Shown here: positions 17,759 through 26,168 of the stretch, piece by piece
Position numbering within the stretch: position 1 is the stretch's first letter
Layout of the letters: each line of letters begins with the position of its first letter
Origin: Bacillota bacterium
GTDB lineage: Bacteria; Bacillota; Sulfobacillia; DUMF01
Assembly (NCBI GenBank): GCA_012840015.1
Contig: DUMF01000024.1
Coordinates: forward strand, 17,873 to 81,872
Direction: 5' to 3'
Length of the DNA: 64,000 nucleotides
Notes under the pieces: generated by a model
Database searches by the model: none
Seen by the model: the letters and a program-made list of their open reading frames with translations, nothing else
What the model was told of the DNA's origin: nothing
Made by a program: the position numbers and the translations under genes

Positions 17759-18701
17759 GCTTTGTGAAATGCTCGGGATAGAATACCCGATATTCCAAGG
17801 TGGCATGGCATGGGTGGCCACGGCTCCACTCGTCGCAGCGGTGTCTGAGGCTGGCGGCCTCGGAATCATAGGTTCGGGAGGATTTCCCGCAGAATGGGTG
17901 CGGGATCAAATACGCCGAGTGCGCGAGCTTACGCAGAAACCTTTTGGCGTAAACGTGATGCTGCTTTCGCCTCACGCTGAAGACATAATGCGACTCTTGG
18001 AGGTGGAAAGAGTCCCCGTGGTCACCACCGGAGCAGGTAACCCTGGAAAATACATAGACAAGTTGAAGCGTGGGGGCACGAAAATTTTTCCCGTAGTATC
18101 GTCCTCCGCCCTGGCACGAAGACTGGAACGGTTGGGTGTTGACGGCATTATTGCAGAGGGGATGGAATCAGGAGGGCACATCGGAGAGGTGACCACGATG
18201 GTGCTGGTACCGCAGGTCGTGGATGCAGTGCGCATCCCCGTAATAGCTGCGGGGGGCATTGCGGACGGGAGAGGCGTGGCTGCCGCATTCGCCCTCGGGG
18301 CGAGTGGGGTACAGGTTGGGACGCGATTCGTCGTAGCCAAGGAGTGCGAGGCACACCCCGCCTACAAGCGGATGATCATCGATGCTGGTGATAGAGATAC
18401 TGTTGTAACCGGCCTTTCCACGGGCCACCCGGTTAGGGTACTTCGAAATCGCTTTGCCAGGGAGTTCCTGGAGAAGGAGCGGTTAGGTACGAGCAAGGAA
18501 GAGTTGGCAAGGCTCGGCGAAGGAAAACTCGCGGCAGCGGTACTGCAAGGGGATGTAGAGGGTGGATCTGTTATGGCGGGCCAGTGCGCGGGGTTGGTTA
18601 AACGTGAGCAGCCTGCGGCGGAGATTATTAAAGAGCTGTTTGAAGGAGCACAGGCGGTTTTCGCCGGGATCAAGCATAGCGAGCGGGGTGAAGGCAAATG
18701 A
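17736..18701 (+). CDS. fabK: FMN-dependent enoyl-ACP reductase FabK
   Basis: Last reduction step of each elongation cycle. The 321-residue TIM-barrel flavoprotein belongs to the FabK/nitronate monooxygenase family: YPIFQGGMAWVA at the N terminus, EGMESGGHIG, and the FMN phosphate loop PVIAAGGIADGRG then GASGVQVGTRF. Its position inside the fab operon, with no fabI gene here, favours FabK over nitronate monooxygenase. Start ATG after GGGAGG; the stop overlaps the fabD start. Confidence 0.93.
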   Translation: MEMALGRELCEMLGIEYPIFQGGMAWVATAPLVAAVSEAGGLGIIGSGGFPAEWVRDQIRRVRELTQKPFGVNVMLLSPHAEDIMRLLEVERVPVVTTGAGNPGKYIDKLKRGGTKIFPVVSSSALARRLERLGVDGIIAEGMESGGHIGEVTTMVLVPQVVDAVRIPVIAAGGIADGRGVAAAFALGASGVQVGTRFVVAKECEAHPAYKRMIIDAGDRDTVVTGLSTGHPVRVLRNRFAREFLEKERLGTSKEELARLGEGKLAAAVLQGDVEGGSVMAGQCAGLVKREQPAAEIIKELFEGAQAVFAGIKHSERGEGK

Positions 18702-19648
18702 AGTTGGCTTTCGTGTTTCCAGGACAGGGCTCACAATATGTCGGCATGGGCGTTGAACTCTGCAGGGACCACGAGGAAGCGAGAGAGGTTTTTAGGCTTG
18801 CGAATGATGTGCTAGGTTTCCCTCTATCGTCGATCTGCTTCCACGGGCCGGCGGAGGAGCTAGTCCAGAACGATATCATTCAGCCCGCTGTGGTCACAGC
18901 CAGTCTAGCGGCCTGGCAGGTGCTGCGTAACCAGGGGATAGAGGCAGAGGCGGTGGCGGGCCTCAGCGTAGGAGAGTATGCGGCCCTCGTAGCGGCAGAG
19001 GCATTAGACATGAAAAGTGCCCTAAAACTAGTACATACACGAGGGCGCATAATGCGGGAAACCCTCCCTCCAGGCGTAGGTGGCATGCTGGCAGTGATCG
19101 GCCTCGAGCGCGTGCAGGTGGAGGCAGCCTGCAAGGAAGCCTCCGAGGTGGGCATCGCGGAACCTGCGAATTATAACTGCCCGGGCCAGATTGTGGTAGG
19201 TGGCGAAATGAGGGCACTCGAAGCTGTGGAGAGCATTGCCAAGCGCATGGGTGCAAGAAAGGTCGTCCGGGTGGCCATGAGCAGTCCATCACACTGCAGC
19301 CTCCTGAATGAAGCAGCATCCCGCCTTTCTCAAGAACTCGAGCGTACTGAGATTCATGATCCTCGAGTGTCGTTTTACTCCAGCGTCGACGGGCGGCTTT
19401 TGCGCCGGGCGACCGAGATCAGGCACAATCTGTCTCGCCAGCTGTGCCATCCGGTGATGTGGGAGGATGTGATCTACTCGATGGAGCGAGATGGTGTCAC
19501 CCACATTGTGGAACTGGGACCAGGGCGCACCTTGTCGGGTTTCATCAAGCGAACAAGCAAAAGGATCCGCGTGCTGAACGTCGAGGATGCAAAGAGCCTC
19601 AGAGAGACTTTGGCAGTTATAGCCGAAGCCAGGGAGGAGGCATCGTGA
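18698..19648 (+). CDS. fabD: Malonyl-CoA:ACP transacylase
   Basis: Loads malonate onto acyl carrier protein. The 316-residue protein has FPGQGSQYVGMG at the N terminus, the nucleophile Ser90 in GLSVGEYAAL (a Leu replaces the more common His before Ser), and the catalytic His in SSPSHCSLL. The ATG overlaps the fabK stop and the TGA overlaps the fabG ATG by one base, so the chain is translationally coupled. Confidence 0.96.
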   Translation: MKLAFVFPGQGSQYVGMGVELCRDHEEAREVFRLANDVLGFPLSSICFHGPAEELVQNDIIQPAVVTASLAAWQVLRNQGIEAEAVAGLSVGEYAALVAAEALDMKSALKLVHTRGRIMRETLPPGVGGMLAVIGLERVQVEAACKEASEVGIAEPANYNCPGQIVVGGEMRALEAVESIAKRMGARKVVRVAMSSPSHCSLLNEAASRLSQELERTEIHDPRVSFYSSVDGRLLRRATEIRHNLSRQLCHPVMWEDVIYSMERDGVTHIVELGPGRTLSGFIKRTSKRIRVLNVEDAKSLRETLAVIAEAREEAS

Positions 19649-20406
19649 TGGAGGAGCTATCAAAGTGGTTGTCCGGCAAGGTGGCGCTTGTGACCGGTGC
19701 CTCCAGGGGCATTGGACGTGCGATCGCCCTTCAACTGGCCGAGTGTGGAGCTGCAGTGGCTGTAAACGCGGTGTCCAAGGTGGAAGAAGCGCACGAGGTC
19801 GCCCGCACTATTCGAGGTTACGGTAGGGAGTCGATAGTAGTACCGGGTGACGTGCGCGAAGCTGAGGATTGCGAGGGAATGGTGCGGCAAACGGTGGAGG
19901 CACTTGGCGGGCTTGACATACTGGTGAACAATGCAGGAGTAACAAGAGACAATCTGGCGTTGACGATGAAGGACGATGAGTGGGACTACGTATTGGCGGT
20001 GAACTTGAAGGGTGCGTTCAACTGCAGCCGTGCTGCCCTGCGCCCCATGCTCAAGCGCAGGTGGGGGAGGATTGTGAACATCAGCTCGATAGCCGGCATC
20101 ACTGGCAACCGCGGGCAGGCGAACTACGCGGCTTCAAAGGCTGGACTGATCGGGTTAACCAAGAGTCTGGCGAGAGAAGTGGCTTCACGCGGCATAACTG
20201 TAAACGCTGTGGCACCGGGACTCATCGATGCGGGAATGGGGGCTGCTTTATCAACGAAAGCGGCGGAAGGGCTGTTGCAGAGGGTACCTATGGGACGTCT
20301 GGGACGGCCCGAAGAGGTGGCGTTTGCCGTATGCTACCTGGCATCGCCCTTAGCCGGTTACATAACGGGACAAGTACTGGTCGTCGATGGTGGGATGACG
20401 ATGTGA
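19648..20406 (+). CDS. fabG: 3-oxoacyl-ACP reductase
   Basis: NADPH-dependent reduction of the ketoacyl intermediate. The 252-residue short-chain dehydrogenase has TGASRGIGRAIA for cofactor binding, the NNAG motif, and catalytic Ser-Tyr-Lys in NISSIAG and YAASK. The start is the ATG at 19648, behind AGGGAGGAGG within the end of fabD; the frame is open further upstream inside fabD but without domain content. An acpP gene, which usually follows fabG, is absent: fabF starts 27 bp later. Confidence 0.95.
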   Translation: MEELSKWLSGKVALVTGASRGIGRAIALQLAECGAAVAVNAVSKVEEAHEVARTIRGYGRESIVVPGDVREAEDCEGMVRQTVEALGGLDILVNNAGVTRDNLALTMKDDEWDYVLAVNLKGAFNCSRAALRPMLKRRWGRIVNISSIAGITGNRGQANYAASKAGLIGLTKSLAREVASRGITVNAVAPGLIDAGMGAALSTKAAEGLLQRVPMGRLGRPEEVAFAVCYLASPLAGYITGQVLVVDGGMTM

Positions 20407-20432
20407 GGTCAGCGCGAGAGGAAGGGGATGAC

Positions 20433-21674
20433 ATGAGACGTCGAGTAGTAGTCACAGGCATAGGAGTGGTCTCTCCGGTAGGCACTGGAAAAGAGAGATT
20501 CTGGCAGGCCGTTAGGCGAGGCGAGAGCGGCATAGGCCCTGTGACCCGATTTGATGCCAGTGGGCTTCCCACAAGAATCGCCGGAGAGGTGAAAGACTTT
20601 GACCCTTTGAAATACATGGATAGACGAACTTCCAGACACATGGACAGATTCACGCAATTCGCGGTGGCAGCTGCTCGCATGGCGGTGGAGGATGCCAAAC
20701 TAAACCTGTCGGAAGAGGAACGGGAATCGACCGGGGTAATAATAAGCTCCGGAATAGGTGGCATGGAAACGATTGAGCAGCAGCACCGTGTGTTAATAGA
20801 ACGTGGCCCGGGGCGGATAAGCCCGTTCTTCGTCCCTATGCTTATAGCGAACATGGCGGGGGGTCAGGTTGCTATCGAGCTTGGGCTCAAAGGGCCTAAC
20901 ATGGCCGTAGTATCCGCCTGTGCTTCTTCTGCGAATGCGATTGGAGAAGCGACGCTACTCATCAAAAGGGGTAAATGCCAAATAGCGTTGGCGGGTGGGT
21001 CAGAAGCTGCTATCACCTTACTTTCTTTCGCTGGTTTCTGTGCCATGGGAGCAATGTCCACTCGCAACGAAGAACCCACGAGAGCCAGCCGGCCATTTGA
21101 TCGAGACCGCGACGGCTTCGTCATGGGAGAAGGCGCTGGCGTGCTGGTGCTGGAGAGCCTGGAACATGCGCAGAAACGCGGAGCTGAGATATACGCCGAG
21201 ATTGTAGGATATGCTTCTAACTGCGACGCCTTCCACATAGTGCAGCCGGAACCAGAAGGGCGAGGGGCTGCAAAGGTTATGGAGGACGCCATCAAAGACG
21301 CTTCCCTGAAGCCGGAAGAAGTGGATTACATCAACGCTCATGGCACTGGTACAGGACTCAACGATCGCTTGGAGACCGCGGCTATCAAGAAGGTTTTCGG
21401 TGAGCATGCGTATCGGCTCGCTGTCAGTTCTTCCAAGTCCATGTTCGGTCACCTTCTCGGGGCGGCCGGTGCTGTGGAGCTGATCACAACCATCATGGCA
21501 ATTCAGGATCAGTGGTTGCCTCCCACGATCAATCTGGAAAACCCGGATCCAGATTGCGACCTGGACTACGTGCCAAACGTAGGCCGCTCCGGGCAGATAC
21601 GGGTGGCCCTGTCTAATTCGTTTGGATTCGGTGGTCATAACGTGACTTTGATCGTGAAAAGGTGGGGGATATAA
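20433..21674 (+). CDS. fabF: Beta-ketoacyl-ACP synthase II
   Basis: Chain-elongating condensing enzyme of 413 residues. The catalytic Cys is in VSACASSANAIGEA, the two His residues in NAHGTGTGLNDRLE and SSKSMFGHLLGAAG, and the Lys in the latter. The ATG at 20433 follows GAGGAAGGGG. Three bases separate the stop from the fabZ start. Confidence 0.96.
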   Translation: MRRRVVVTGIGVVSPVGTGKERFWQAVRRGESGIGPVTRFDASGLPTRIAGEVKDFDPLKYMDRRTSRHMDRFTQFAVAAARMAVEDAKLNLSEEERESTGVIISSGIGGMETIEQQHRVLIERGPGRISPFFVPMLIANMAGGQVAIELGLKGPNMAVVSACASSANAIGEATLLIKRGKCQIALAGGSEAAITLLSFAGFCAMGAMSTRNEEPTRASRPFDRDRDGFVMGEGAGVLVLESLEHAQKRGAEIYAEIVGYASNCDAFHIVQPEPEGRGAAKVMEDAIKDASLKPEEVDYINAHGTGTGLNDRLETAAIKKVFGEHAYRLAVSSSKSMFGHLLGAAGAVELITTIMAIQDQWLPPTINLENPDPDCDLDYVPNVGRSGQIRVALSNSFGFGGHNVTLIVKRWGI

Positions 21675-21677
21675 ATC

Positions 21678-22115
21678 GTGGGAATAACCGGAACGCTGGG
21701 CCTGAAGGAGATCCAGGAGATCATCCCTCATAGGCCACCATTTTTGTTCGTGGATGAGGTATTGGAGCTGGAGCCTGGCATACGTGCGGTGGGAATAAAG
21801 CATATCTCACCCGAAGAACCGTTTTTCACAGGCCACTTCCCCGGTTACCCTGTTATGCCCGGGGTGTTGATCGTAGAGGCTATCGCTCAAGTAGGAGCAA
21901 TAGCGTTGCTATCAAAGGCGGAATACCGTGGCCGCCTTGCCCTGTTTGCCGGGATCGACGCATTCCGCTTTCGTGATCAAGTGAGACCGGGGCAAGTAAT
22001 GCGGTTAGAAACGTCTTTGCTTTGGGTGAGACACGGGGTTGGCAAAGGCCATGGGCTTGCCACCGTGGCCGGCAAACCCGTAGCAGAGGGAGAGCTCAGC
22101 TTCGTGGTGCGGTGA
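21678..22115 (+). CDS. fabZ: 3-hydroxyacyl-ACP dehydratase
   Basis: Dehydratase of 145 residues with a hot-dog fold. The catalytic His and Glu are in [13 protein letters not shown] followed by VLIVEAIAQ, and [13 protein letters not shown] marks the N-terminal strand. GTG start four bases after the fabF stop. It is the last recognisable gene of the fatty acid operon; 123 bp with no supported gene follow. Confidence 0.95.
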   Translation: MGITGTLGLKEIQEIIPHRPPFLFVDEVLELEPGIRAVGIKHISPEEPFFTGHFPGYPVMPGVLIVEAIAQVGAIALLSKAEYRGRLALFAGIDAFRFRDQVRPGQVMRLETSLLWVRHGVGKGHGLATVAGKPVAEGELSFVVR

Positions 22116-22238
22116 AAGCCGCCCAGGGCCCCTGAGACCTCGCGCACCGCTCGAGTCAGCTTATTGCAGGAGATAGCCTCCCTGAGGGTGTATATACACA
22201 AACAGCTGGACGCTATTGCCAAAGGGGAGTGAAGATTT

Positions 22239-22559
22239 GTGGAAATCAAGTGGTTAGAAGAAAACGTACGGTTTGATCCCGAGAAGCCGGTGCGGCAGCT
22301 CCTTTTCAGCACGCCCAAAGGTAACACCGTTCTGGTCTGTCTGGAACCGGGGCAGTCTTTGCCTCTTCACCAACACATCGGGTCAGAGGAAGTAATAACG
22401 GTGCTTGAGGGTGAGGGGGAGATAGTGATCGGCGATGAGGTAATGCCGTTCGACAAGCCTTTTGTGGCACTGGTTCCGGCGGATACCTCGCACCTAACGA
22501 GGTCGACCAGGAAGCAGGTGATTCTGGTCGGGGCGATCGTGCCTAGGCCTGAAAAGTGA
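22239..22559 (+). CDS. Cupin-domain protein
   Basis: A single cupin barrel of 106 residues. Motif 1 appears as PLHQHIGSEEVITVLEGEGE, with two His and a Glu as probable metal ligands, and motif 2 is degenerate (PADTSHL). The GTG follows AAAGGGGAGTG. Such small cupins are often metal- or sugar-binding sensors; no substrate can be given. The stop is 14 bp before the next gene. Confidence 0.8.
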   Translation: MEIKWLEENVRFDPEKPVRQLLFSTPKGNTVLVCLEPGQSLPLHQHIGSEEVITVLEGEGEIVIGDEVMPFDKPFVALVPADTSHLTRSTRKQVILVGAIVPRPEK

Positions 22560-22573
22560 GGAAGGTGAGGGTA

Positions 22574-23338
22574 ATGGCGGAAGGTAAGGGAATCGTGGTT
22601 CTGACACCCTCGGAATCGAAAAGGCTTATAGCCAAGGCAGTCGCCGCCATGCCAGAGGTCAAGTCAGCCCTTTCGACGGGAAGGGTCGTCATAGGGCACG
22701 GCGGGACCAATTCCTTCGTCGCGGAAGAGATCCTGGGGAGCAAAGTCGAGACCTGGCGGTATATAGCGGGATACGTGGGGAAGGGGCAGCTCAAGGTAAC
22801 CCCTCGGCAGAACCGCCTAGACCCATTCGTGCTAGTGCGCGGGCAGCCCGTAAAGATGTCTCTTGAGGAAGCGCTGAGCCAATTCGAAGGGGGGGACGTG
22901 TTCGTAAAAGGGGCAAATGCTGTGGACCCTGAGGGAAGAGTGGGGATCTTGATGACAGATCCCATGTCGGGTACCATAGGCAAGGCACTACCTTACCTTG
23001 CGGCTCGCGGTTCTCAGCTTATCGTTCCGGTGGGGCTCGAAAAGCTCGTGCCGGATGTGATCGCTGCGGCACGGGTATGCGGGCAACGCACCTTCAATTG
23101 CGGCATTGCTCCTGGAGTGGGGCTCATGCCGTTGGTCGCTGCGAATGTGGTGACGGAGATACGGGCACTTCAGATCCTATTCGGAGTGAGGGCGACTCAC
23201 GTGGCGTCGGGCGGAATTGACGGTGGGGAAGGTAGCGTAGTGCTGGTGGTGGAAGGAGAAGCCTCGAAAGTCACACAGGCGATGGAAATGCTCAAGTCTA
23301 TCAAGGGAGAACCGCCAATTCGTGGGACGGAAGGATAA
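22574..23338 (+). CDS. Conserved protein of unknown function
   Basis: I do not recognise the family with certainty. The 254-residue protein is alpha/beta, with glycine-rich turns GRVVIGHGGTNSFVAEEILG and GDVFVKGANAVDPEGRVG and no signal peptide or membrane helix; the pattern recalls the NagB/RpiA/CoA-transferase-like fold. ATG 22574 follows AGGAAGGTGAGG; a GTG at 22556 overlapping the cupin stop is an alternative. It lies between the cupin and the ECF sigma factor, close enough to be cotranscribed with the cupin. Confidence 0.6.
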   Translation: MAEGKGIVVLTPSESKRLIAKAVAAMPEVKSALSTGRVVIGHGGTNSFVAEEILGSKVETWRYIAGYVGKGQLKVTPRQNRLDPFVLVRGQPVKMSLEEALSQFEGGDVFVKGANAVDPEGRVGILMTDPMSGTIGKALPYLAARGSQLIVPVGLEKLVPDVIAAARVCGQRTFNCGIAPGVGLMPLVAANVVTEIRALQILFGVRATHVASGGIDGGEGSVVLVVEGEASKVTQAMEMLKSIKGEPPIRGTEG

Positions 23339-23355
23339 AACACCTGCTCCGTCGA

Positions 23356-24000
23356 ATGAGTAAAAGCATGAGCATAGAAGAGACAAGGCTGGTAGAGCTT
23401 GCCAAACGCGGGGATGCGGATGCGTTTGGGCTGCTCGTGAAAGATTACGAACGGAAAGTATACGCGATAGCTTACCGAATGCTGGGTGACGGGGAAGATG
23501 CCAAAGACCTGGCTCAGGAGGCTTTTGTACGTCTTTACGTTTCCATGAAGAGCTTTCAGGGGGAATGTTCGTTTTCCACGTGGGTATACAGAATCGTCTC
23601 GAACCTGTGTATAGACCGGTTGCGGCGGAAAGGAAAGGAACTTGCCCGGTGTTCCCTCGACGCGCCTGTGCAAGGGGACGAAGATGAATTCCAACGCCAA
23701 GTACCTGATATGTCGCCCGGTCCTGAAGAGATAGCAGAACGCGTCGAGCTTCAGGAAGCAGTGCGAGAGGGGATCCTTTCTCTCCCTCCAGAGTATCGCG
23801 CCATGATCGTCCTGAGAGATGTAAATGGGCTAAGCTACGAAGAAATAGGTGAAATCCTGGGGCTCAACGTAGGGACCGTCAAATCGCGGCTCTGGAGGGC
23901 CAGACAGGAGTTGAGCCGGAGACTGTCTTCATCGGAACTTTTGAGGGCGGCTTTCGTCAATCCGGCAGTGAAAGGAGGGCCGGCCGATGAAGTGCGTTGA
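23356..24000 (+). CDS. ECF-type RNA polymerase sigma factor
   Basis: A 214-residue group 4 sigma factor. Region 2 covers about residues 10-90 (YERKVYAIAYRMLG, DLAQEAFVRLY, FSTWVYRIVSNLCIDRLRR) and region 4 about 130-195 (LPPEYRAMIVLRDVNGLSYEEIG with GTVKSRLWRARQEL). It most resembles the SigW/RpoE group. The downstream gene encodes its zinc-finger anti-sigma partner and overlaps by 14 bp, so the pair is coupled. Confidence 0.93.
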   Translation: MSKSMSIEETRLVELAKRGDADAFGLLVKDYERKVYAIAYRMLGDGEDAKDLAQEAFVRLYVSMKSFQGECSFSTWVYRIVSNLCIDRLRRKGKELARCSLDAPVQGDEDEFQRQVPDMSPGPEEIAERVELQEAVREGILSLPPEYRAMIVLRDVNGLSYEEIGEILGLNVGTVKSRLWRARQELSRRLSSSELLRAAFVNPAVKGGPADEVR

Positions 24001-25252
24001 GGCTCGCCAACTGCTTTCAGAATACGCGGACGGGGAGCTTGATCCCATCCATGCTGCAAAACTGGAGGAGCACCTGAGCGATTGCACAGAGTGTGCCATG
24101 GAGTTACAGCTGCTGCGCGCTCAAATTCGCTGTTGCGCCGAGCTTTCGGATGTGAAATTGCCTGATGGATTTCACGAAGAGCTAATGGCGCGGATCAAGG
24201 CTTCGACGCAACATTCCAGTGCCGGCAGTAAGACAGGTATGAATTGGTTCTCAAGCTGGATTGAGAAGGCAGCTCAATCTAGGTACCGGGCAGTCGCTGG
24301 GGTTGCAATGGTGTTGTTGCTAGCCTTCGTACTAAGCCGGGCATATCCGTTGGTTGGTGGTATCGGTGAAACAACGAAGAGCAGGCCCGAGGGTGTACCC
24401 CAGGTGACTATGCAGTCTGCAGAGAAAAAGCTGGAGCTACAGGACTCTTACGGAAGGGGTGCGCTGCAACCGGCCGGTTCGCTGGCGCCTGGCAAAGAAG
24501 CACAGTCTCAGTCTCAATCTCACTCTCAACCTCAACAATTTAGCTCGGTGAATTTGGACACGGCAAATGTTCGAGCCCTGAGCGGCCAACGGCTGGAGAT
24601 TTCGCAGAAGCTGATCAAGAGAGGAAGCTTGAGCCTGGAGGTGCCAGAAGGTTCCCTTGACAAGGCGGCCCAGAACGTGCAGTCGATTGTGCAGGCGGCG
24701 GGGGGCTACATCGAAAACAGCTCGAGTTCCTCGGAGACGGATAAGCGGGGTAGGCTTTATTTCGGCTTGCGGGTTCCGGAGGACCGGTTCGATTCTGTTT
24801 TCGAGCAGCTTTCTCGAATAGGGAGAGTGGTGAGTCGCAGCGTAAACGTAAGCGACGTCACGGAGCAGTTTATCGACGTGCAGGCTCAGCTCCGGAACAA
24901 AGAAACGCAGGAACAGCGGCTGTTGGAAATTATGGGCAAGGCGAATACAGTGGGCGAAATCCTTCAAGTAGAGAATGAGCTGAATCGGGTACGGACTGAC
25001 ATAGACTCGCTGAAGCAAAGGCTGAAGTACTTAGAAAACGCTACTGCAATGTCTACCATCGCGCTCACGATTGCGGAGCCCAATGCCCTGCTGCCCGTGG
25101 GTGGCGGTCTGCTGGATTCCGTAGTGCAGGCATTTATGCGTGCGGCGAGAGGGGTGCTTATCCTAGCGGCGAGTTTGCTGCCTTATGCGGCTGCGATTGC
25201 TATCGTTTGGTGGATCATCGCGAAGCTGCTCGGGAGAGCGGCCAAATCTTAA
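23987..25252 (+). CDS. Membrane anti-sigma factor with zinc finger and DUF4349 domain
   Basis: A 421-residue membrane protein. The N terminus is an anti-sigma zinc-finger domain with His29-x3-Cys33-x2-Cys36. A transmembrane helix spans about 100-118. A Gln/Ser-rich linker leads to a DUF4349 domain (about 195-385; RGSLSLEVPEGSLDKAAQNV and a coiled coil near LLEIMGKANTVGEILQVENEL), ending in a second helix at about 388-414. It should hold the ECF sigma factor at the membrane until an envelope signal arrives. ATG with AAAGGAGG upstream. Confidence 0.88.
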   Translation: MKCVEARQLLSEYADGELDPIHAAKLEEHLSDCTECAMELQLLRAQIRCCAELSDVKLPDGFHEELMARIKASTQHSSAGSKTGMNWFSSWIEKAAQSRYRAVAGVAMVLLLAFVLSRAYPLVGGIGETTKSRPEGVPQVTMQSAEKKLELQDSYGRGALQPAGSLAPGKEAQSQSQSHSQPQQFSSVNLDTANVRALSGQRLEISQKLIKRGSLSLEVPEGSLDKAAQNVQSIVQAAGGYIENSSSSSETDKRGRLYFGLRVPEDRFDSVFEQLSRIGRVVSRSVNVSDVTEQFIDVQAQLRNKETQEQRLLEIMGKANTVGEILQVENELNRVRTDIDSLKQRLKYLENATAMSTIALTIAEPNALLPVGGGLLDSVVQAFMRAARGVLILAASLLPYAAAIAIVWWIIAKLLGRAAKS

Positions 25253-25268
25253 ACGGAGGTCCTGGTAA

Positions 25269-26168
25269 ATGAATCGGTTTCGGGGAATAATCCCACCACT
25301 GCTAACGATTTTTAAGTCAGACGGGTCGTTCGATTTTGAGGGAAACAAAGCGCTAATGGATTACGTAATTAGCAAGGGCGTGCATGGAGTGTTCGTGCTG
25401 GGTAGTATAGGCGAGTTCGCCCACCTAACTACGGAAGAGCGAAGACAGTTTGCAGAGTTTGCGGTGGAAGCAGTTGCCGGCAGGGTGCCGTTACTTGTCG
25501 GTACAGGCGGTACCAACACCCGTGAGGTAGTTGAGCTCACCCGCCACGCCAAAGAGATCGGCGCTGATGCGGTTGTGATCGTGACGCCATATTACTGGAC
25601 GCTATCTCAGCAGAACTTATATCGCCACTACGCCACGGTGGCCGACGCGGTTGATATTCCCATTCTGATTTACAACTTTCCCAACTTAACTGGGAACAAC
25701 GTCTCGCCGTCGCTAGTTGCCGATCTCGTGAAGAAGCATGGGAATATCGTGGGCATTAAGGACACGATAGATAGCGTGAGCCACATAAGGGAGCTGGTTT
25801 TGGAGGTCAAGAGCGTCAACCCGGACTTCAGCGTGCTTGCAGGGTTCGACGACCACGTATTCAATACACTCGCGATGGGGGGCGATGGGGCGATACCGGG
25901 TAGTGCCAACTTCGCGCCTCAGTTGACGGTGGGGATGTTCGAGAGCTTCTCCAGGGGAGACCTCAAGACTGCTCTGGAATTCCACCGGAAGCTGCTTCTT
26001 CTTCCGAGGTTGTACGGCATGGATACTCCTGCCATAGGTGTTATCAAGGCTGCGTGTAAGCTGTGCGGCGTTCCAGTGGGCTACACCGTACGTCAGCCTG
26101 CGGGAGAAGTCAGACCTGAAACATTGGATAGCCTCAAGGCACTTCTGGAGCAAGCCGAGTTGATATGA
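25269..26168 (+). CDS. Dihydrodipicolinate synthase/N-acetylneuraminate lyase family aldolase
   Basis: Class I aldolase of 299 residues with a TIM barrel. The Schiff-base Lys164 is in VGIKDTIDS and the catalytic Tyr135 in LIYNFP. The pyruvate carboxylate loop reads GSIGEF instead of the GTTGE of true DapA, so a keto-deoxy sugar acid aldolase or lyase is more likely than lysine synthesis. ATG after ACGGAGG. The stop overlaps the polA start (ATGA). Confidence 0.85.
   Translation: MNRFRGIIPPLLTIFKSDGSFDFEGNKALMDYVISKGVHGVFVLGSIGEFAHLTTEERRQFAEFAVEAVAGRVPLLVGTGGTNTREVVELTRHAKEIGADAVVIVTPYYWTLSQQNLYRHYATVADAVDIPILIYNFPNLTGNNVSPSLVADLVKKHGNIVGIKDTIDSVSHIRELVLEVKSVNPDFSVLAGFDDHVFNTLAMGGDGAIPGSANFAPQLTVGMFESFSRGDLKTALEFHRKLLLLPRLYGMDTPAIGVIKAACKLCGVPVGYTVRQPAGEVRPETLDSLKALLEQAELI

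Noticed and set aside
22164..22232. A 22-codon TTG frame (LQEIASLRVYIHKQLD) resembling the first helix of Spo0E-like phosphatases
   Set aside because: It lacks the SQELD motif and second helix, and its end coincides with the Shine-Dalgarno of the cupin gene.
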